From positions 930,001 through 994,000 of the forward strand of contig NW_026944391.1 of the NCBI RefSeq assembly GCF_033439725.1: a stretch of 64,000 bases of DNA, written 5' to 3'. Source of the DNA: Neurospora tetraspora (lineage: Eukaryota; Ascomycota; Sordariomycetes; Sordariales; Sordariaceae). This document shows positions 61,143 to 64,000 of the stretch, piece after piece. A program made the translations under genes and the position numbers. Below the pieces are notes generated by a model. The model was not told the DNA's origin, searched no databases, and saw only the letters and a list, made by a program, of their open reading frames with translations. The stretch's first letter is position 1; each line of letters opens with the position of its first letter.

Positions 61143-61978
61143 ATGTCACAAGTTCACGCCTTGTCCGACGATCAGGTGCGTTCAATCCCATTGCTGCTCT
61201 GGTGTTGTTTCCCAGATAAGCGCCAATACTAACAATGCGTGTACGTACACGTCGCAGGTCGGACAAGAGCTCCGCAAGATGACGGCTTTCATCAAGCAAG
61301 AAGCCGAGGAAAAAGCGCGCGAGATCGAGATCAAAGCCAACGAGGAATTCGCCATCGAAAAGTCCAAGCTGGTCCGCCAGGAGACGGACGCCATCGACTC
61401 GGCCTACGCCAAGAAGTTCAAGCAGGCGCAGATGTCGCAGCAGATCACGCGGTCGACCGTGGCCAACAAGACGCGGCTCAAGGTCCTGGGCGCGCGCCAG
61501 GAGCTTCTGGATGACATCTTTGAGGCCGCCAGCGCCCAGCTGGCCGATGCTACCAAGGACGAGGGCCGCTACAAGGACATCCTCAAGGGCTTGCTCTTGG
61601 AGGGCTTCTACGCCATGAACGAGCCTGAGCTGGCGATCCGCGCGCGCAAGGCGGATTATGACGTGGTTAGGCAGGCGGCGGAGGCGGCGAGCGAGGAGTA
61701 CAAGGAGAAGACGGATAAGGATGTCAAGGCGACGATTGATGAGGAGAATCCCGTTGCTGAGGGGAGGTAGGTTACACTCAGGCCCAAGTTGCTAGCAGGA
61801 AGATATGCTAACGGAAGACAACAACAGCGCTGGTGGCGTCATCATCGTCGGCGGAAACGGCAAGATCGATATCGACAACACCTTCGAGGCCAGGTTGAAC
61901 CTGCTTAAGGACAGCGCTCTCCCGGCGATGCGCAAGGCTCTTTTCGGCGACAACCCCAACCGCAAGTTCTTCGACTAA
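61143..61978 (+). CDS. vma-4: V-type proton ATPase subunit E
   Basis: Peripheral-stalk subunit of the vacuolar proton pump, pairing with subunit G to tie V1 to V0. Exons are 61143-61175, 61258-61766 and 61828-61978, giving 230 residues, the length usual for subunit E. The first exon codes only 11 residues ([11 protein letters not shown]) and is followed by a GTGCGT donor and CGCAG acceptor. Residues 12-110 are a long charged helix ([31 protein letters not shown]) typical of the E-G coiled coil. The C-terminal head contains [22 protein letters not shown], the family's most conserved stretch, and ends PNRKFFD. An intron splits that region just upstream. The match to Neurospora vma-4 is from memory. 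Confidence 0.97.
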
Positions 61979-62720
61979 GTGCACCGCTTCTTCGGAAGGC
62001 TACTGTGAATACGGAGAAGGGTACGGTTTTCCTATAACAAGTTACGGCACCTAATGTTCAGGGAAGGGAGAAGGAGTCCTGTGGACGAATCTCAAGAGGG
62101 AGACAAAGCCGAAGGTCCACACCAGAGCATTGGGTGCTTCTCGTTGTTTGATGATGTTCAATGACAAGACAAGTTAAGCCAAGAAAAGGTTGGCGAGGGA
62201 GTAGGTGGTTATGGATGGACGACGAATGCATGCATGGGTTATCATGTTAAGAGTTTTTGTATGATACAGTTGTTTTCGCTGTTCCCTTGTTTATCGCAAA
62301 GCAACTGTTGTTCCATGCTGTTGGGTTGACGAGCTTGTGTGCTTCTTCCGAGTTCCTCCAGACTTTGCCAATCTTTGAGAACTCTACATCTCTTGATAAG
62401 GCTAACCATCCCTCCTCATATGCATTAACAGCAATGGGTATTACCTATATCTTGACGCTCCTATATTCGTGTGTTCCGCTCTTCCCCAGACCCATATTCT
62501 CAAGACATATATCCTCAAGACTATACGTATAAACAGACAAACATACATAAACCGCCAATACGCCATATTCGGGGTAACCTCCCAAGTCCAGAGCGTCGTT
62601 ATACAAACCGTCAACATACCACCCAAACACCCAAACACTCATCCATAGACAAGACCACTATACCCACAATAACACCAAAACAACCCACACAACTAACCAC
62701 TCAGACAACCCCCTCAACCC
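61979..62720. other. vma-4 3' flank and convergent spacer
   Basis: Should hold the 3' UTRs of vma-4 and of the convergent minus-strand gene. From about 62500 to 62720 it is C/A-rich with repeated ACCC and AACC words. No gene is seen. Confidence 0.5.
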
Positions 62721-64000
62721 TCAACCCTCGACCCTCGTCCCCTTCCCCAAAAACCTCCTCATAAACATCTTCTGCTCCACCCCCTCCCTCTCCCTTTTCT
62801 GTTCCCTCTCCCTCTCCTCCTCACTATCCACATCCTCATCCCCATCCCCATCCCCCTCTCCATACCCATACCCACCCCCCAAAATCCCCGCCCCTCCTCC
62901 CCCTCCTCCTTTGATACCAAAGATATTCGCCCTACTAACCGGTTTCGTCCTGACCGCCCACTCCAGTTTCCGCTCCAAGTCTTTAAGCTTGACTTTGGCT
63001 TCCAACCGAGAAATCTCGGCTGTCGACCCGGATTGGTCGTGGATGTTGGACCAGAGGGTGCGGATGCGGCGGGTGAGGTGGTCGATTTGGCGGTTGTGGG
63101 ATTTGATTTCTGAGGAGGTTGAGGTTGAGGTTGAGGTGGAAAATGGGAGAGATGGAAGAAGGGAGGAGGAAACGGGAGGATGGGGGGAAGAAGGGGAAGA
63201 AGGGGAAGAAGGGGAAGAAGAAGGGGGATCGCCGTCGCCTATGGCTATGCGTAACAGGTCGGTTTGGGCGGAGAGGACAAAGTAATCAGCGGACGACGAA
63301 GAGCGGGTGGTTTGGAAATGCGGGGAGATATCGAGGTAGGCCAGCAGCAAAGGGAGGGAGAAAGTCTGGCTGGGATCGTGGAGGGAGAATTCTTGGATGG
63401 GCGAGGGGACGACTGTGTCAAAAGAGGGGGAGGGGGAGGGCAAAAGGGAGGTGGAAGCGGAGGCGAAGAGGAAGGCCAAGGCAAGCCTGCGGCGGAGGTT
63501 GACCAGTTTGGGGGTTTGGTACGGCAGAGACCTAAGAGCGTCGGAGAGGAGGGAGGAGTCCGTGGTTAGGGAGTAGAGACTAGAACAGCAGGAGAGGCAG
63601 AAGCCGTCGAAGGAGGAGGAGGGCACGGCTTCGATCAGGTGGATGAGGGTGTGTCGGAAGGTGGAGTGTAGGTCCGGGTTGCGACGGATGAGGGCGTCCA
63701 TGCCCAGACGGAGGAGGAGGGTCGTGGAGCGGGTGAGGGAGTCGGTGGAGAGCCCGCGGGCGGTCTCGGAGAGGATGCGCAGGACGGTGCGGAGGGGGGT
63801 CCAGTCTCGGTCGATGTTGTAGGGACGGCCGGGGTCGGGTTTCTTTTGATCGGTGTTGTCTTCTGATGATGACGGCGTCTCGAGACATCGCTTGGGTGTG
63901 CCGATGGTGCGGAATAACTGGGTGATGCGGTCGGGTGTGAGTAGTCGGCCTGCTTGCTCGGGACAGATTTTTAGAAGTCTGAGGTTGGATTCTCGTAACC
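62721..64000 (-). CDS. Unknown protein, 5' part beyond the window
   Basis: A frame of about 425 codons runs from the right edge to a TGA at 62721-62723. I do not recognise the family. The upstream half is helical and Leu-rich (LLRLGMDALIRRNPDL, LRTVLRILSETARGL), as in armadillo- or HEAT-like helical proteins. A Ser/Pro-rich linker with SSP and ST repeats follows, then a likely coiled coil (about 63140-62960: HNRQIDHLTRRIRTLW, RLEAKVKLKDLERKLEW), a Gly-rich stretch, an acidic Asp/Glu run and a basic end. C-ending codons are preferred throughout, which supports real coding. The frame is open at the edge, so the start and any upstream introns are not visible. Confidence 0.75.
   Translation of the reverse strand, partial: LRESNLRLLKICPEQAGRLLTPDRITQLFRTIGTPKRCLETPSSSEDNTDQKKPDPGRPYNIDRDWTPLRTVLRILSETARGLSTDSLTRSTTLLLRLGMDALIRRNPDLHSTFRHTLIHLIEAVPSSSFDGFCLSCCSSLYSLTTDSSLLSDALRSLPYQTPKLVNLRRRLALAFLFASASTSLLPSPSPSFDTVVPSPIQEFSLHDPSQTFSLPLLLAYLDISPHFQTTRSSSSADYFVLSAQTDLLRIAIGDGDPPSSSPSSPSSPSSPHPPVSSSLLPSLPFSTSTSTSTSSEIKSHNRQIDHLTRRIRTLWSNIHDQSGSTAEISRLEAKVKLKDLERKLEWAVRTKPVSRANIFGIKGGGGGGAGILGGGYGYGEGDGDGDEDVDSEEEREREQKREREGVEQKMFMRRFLGKGTRVEG

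Overview
The window looks like nuclear DNA of a filamentous ascomycete, most likely Neurospora or a close relative in the Sordariaceae. Introns are short (about 55-110 nt) with GTRNGT donors and CTAAC-type branch sites. Highly expressed genes favour C-ending codons. The malate synthase, V-ATPase subunit E, MCM1-type MADS and PLS1-type tetraspanin genes match what I know of Neurospora proteins. This placement is from memory and codon style; no database search was run.

Layout, left to right. A five-exon GIN4/HSL1/CDR2-type septin and cell-cycle kinase (1534-5485, +). Fumarase with a mitochondrial presequence (7219-8895, +). Peroxisomal malate synthase acu-9 ending in SKL (12548-14231, +). About 11 kb with no convincing gene. 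A C2H2 regulator with two C-terminal fingers (25342-27057, +). About 8 kb without a convincing gene. A Ctr-type copper transporter (35028-35652, +). An orphan minus-strand gene (36771-37454, perhaps longer), beside a 280-bp inverted-repeat element (37778-38057). A three-exon orphan gene (40351-41388, +). The MADS-box gene mcm1 (44972-45833, -). About 7 kb without a convincing gene. A tetraspanin (53117-53918, +). A second, diverged copy of the orphan gene with an in-frame stop codon (55245-56674, +). A NIPA-type magnesium transporter (57721-59741, -). V-ATPase subunit E, vma-4 (61143-61978, +). The 3' part of an unknown protein that runs off the window (62721-64000, -).

The most interesting content is accessory. 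First, a pair of orphan paralogues about 15 kb apart share protein motifs and both intron positions and phases; one copy appears to carry a nonsense codon of the C-to-T kind. Second, a MITE-like inverted repeat has 63-nt arms matching at 60 positions, placed next to the 5' side of the orphan minus-strand gene. Third, a perfect 12-bp inverted repeat lies about 400 bp upstream of acu-9. Fourth, the regulator gene has a stop-free, frame-preserving intron that splits its second zinc finger. Fumarase and malate synthase, two enzymes of malate metabolism, are adjacent and co-directional. No convincing rRNA, tRNA, CRISPR array or virus-like element was found. Gene density is low for this kind of genome.
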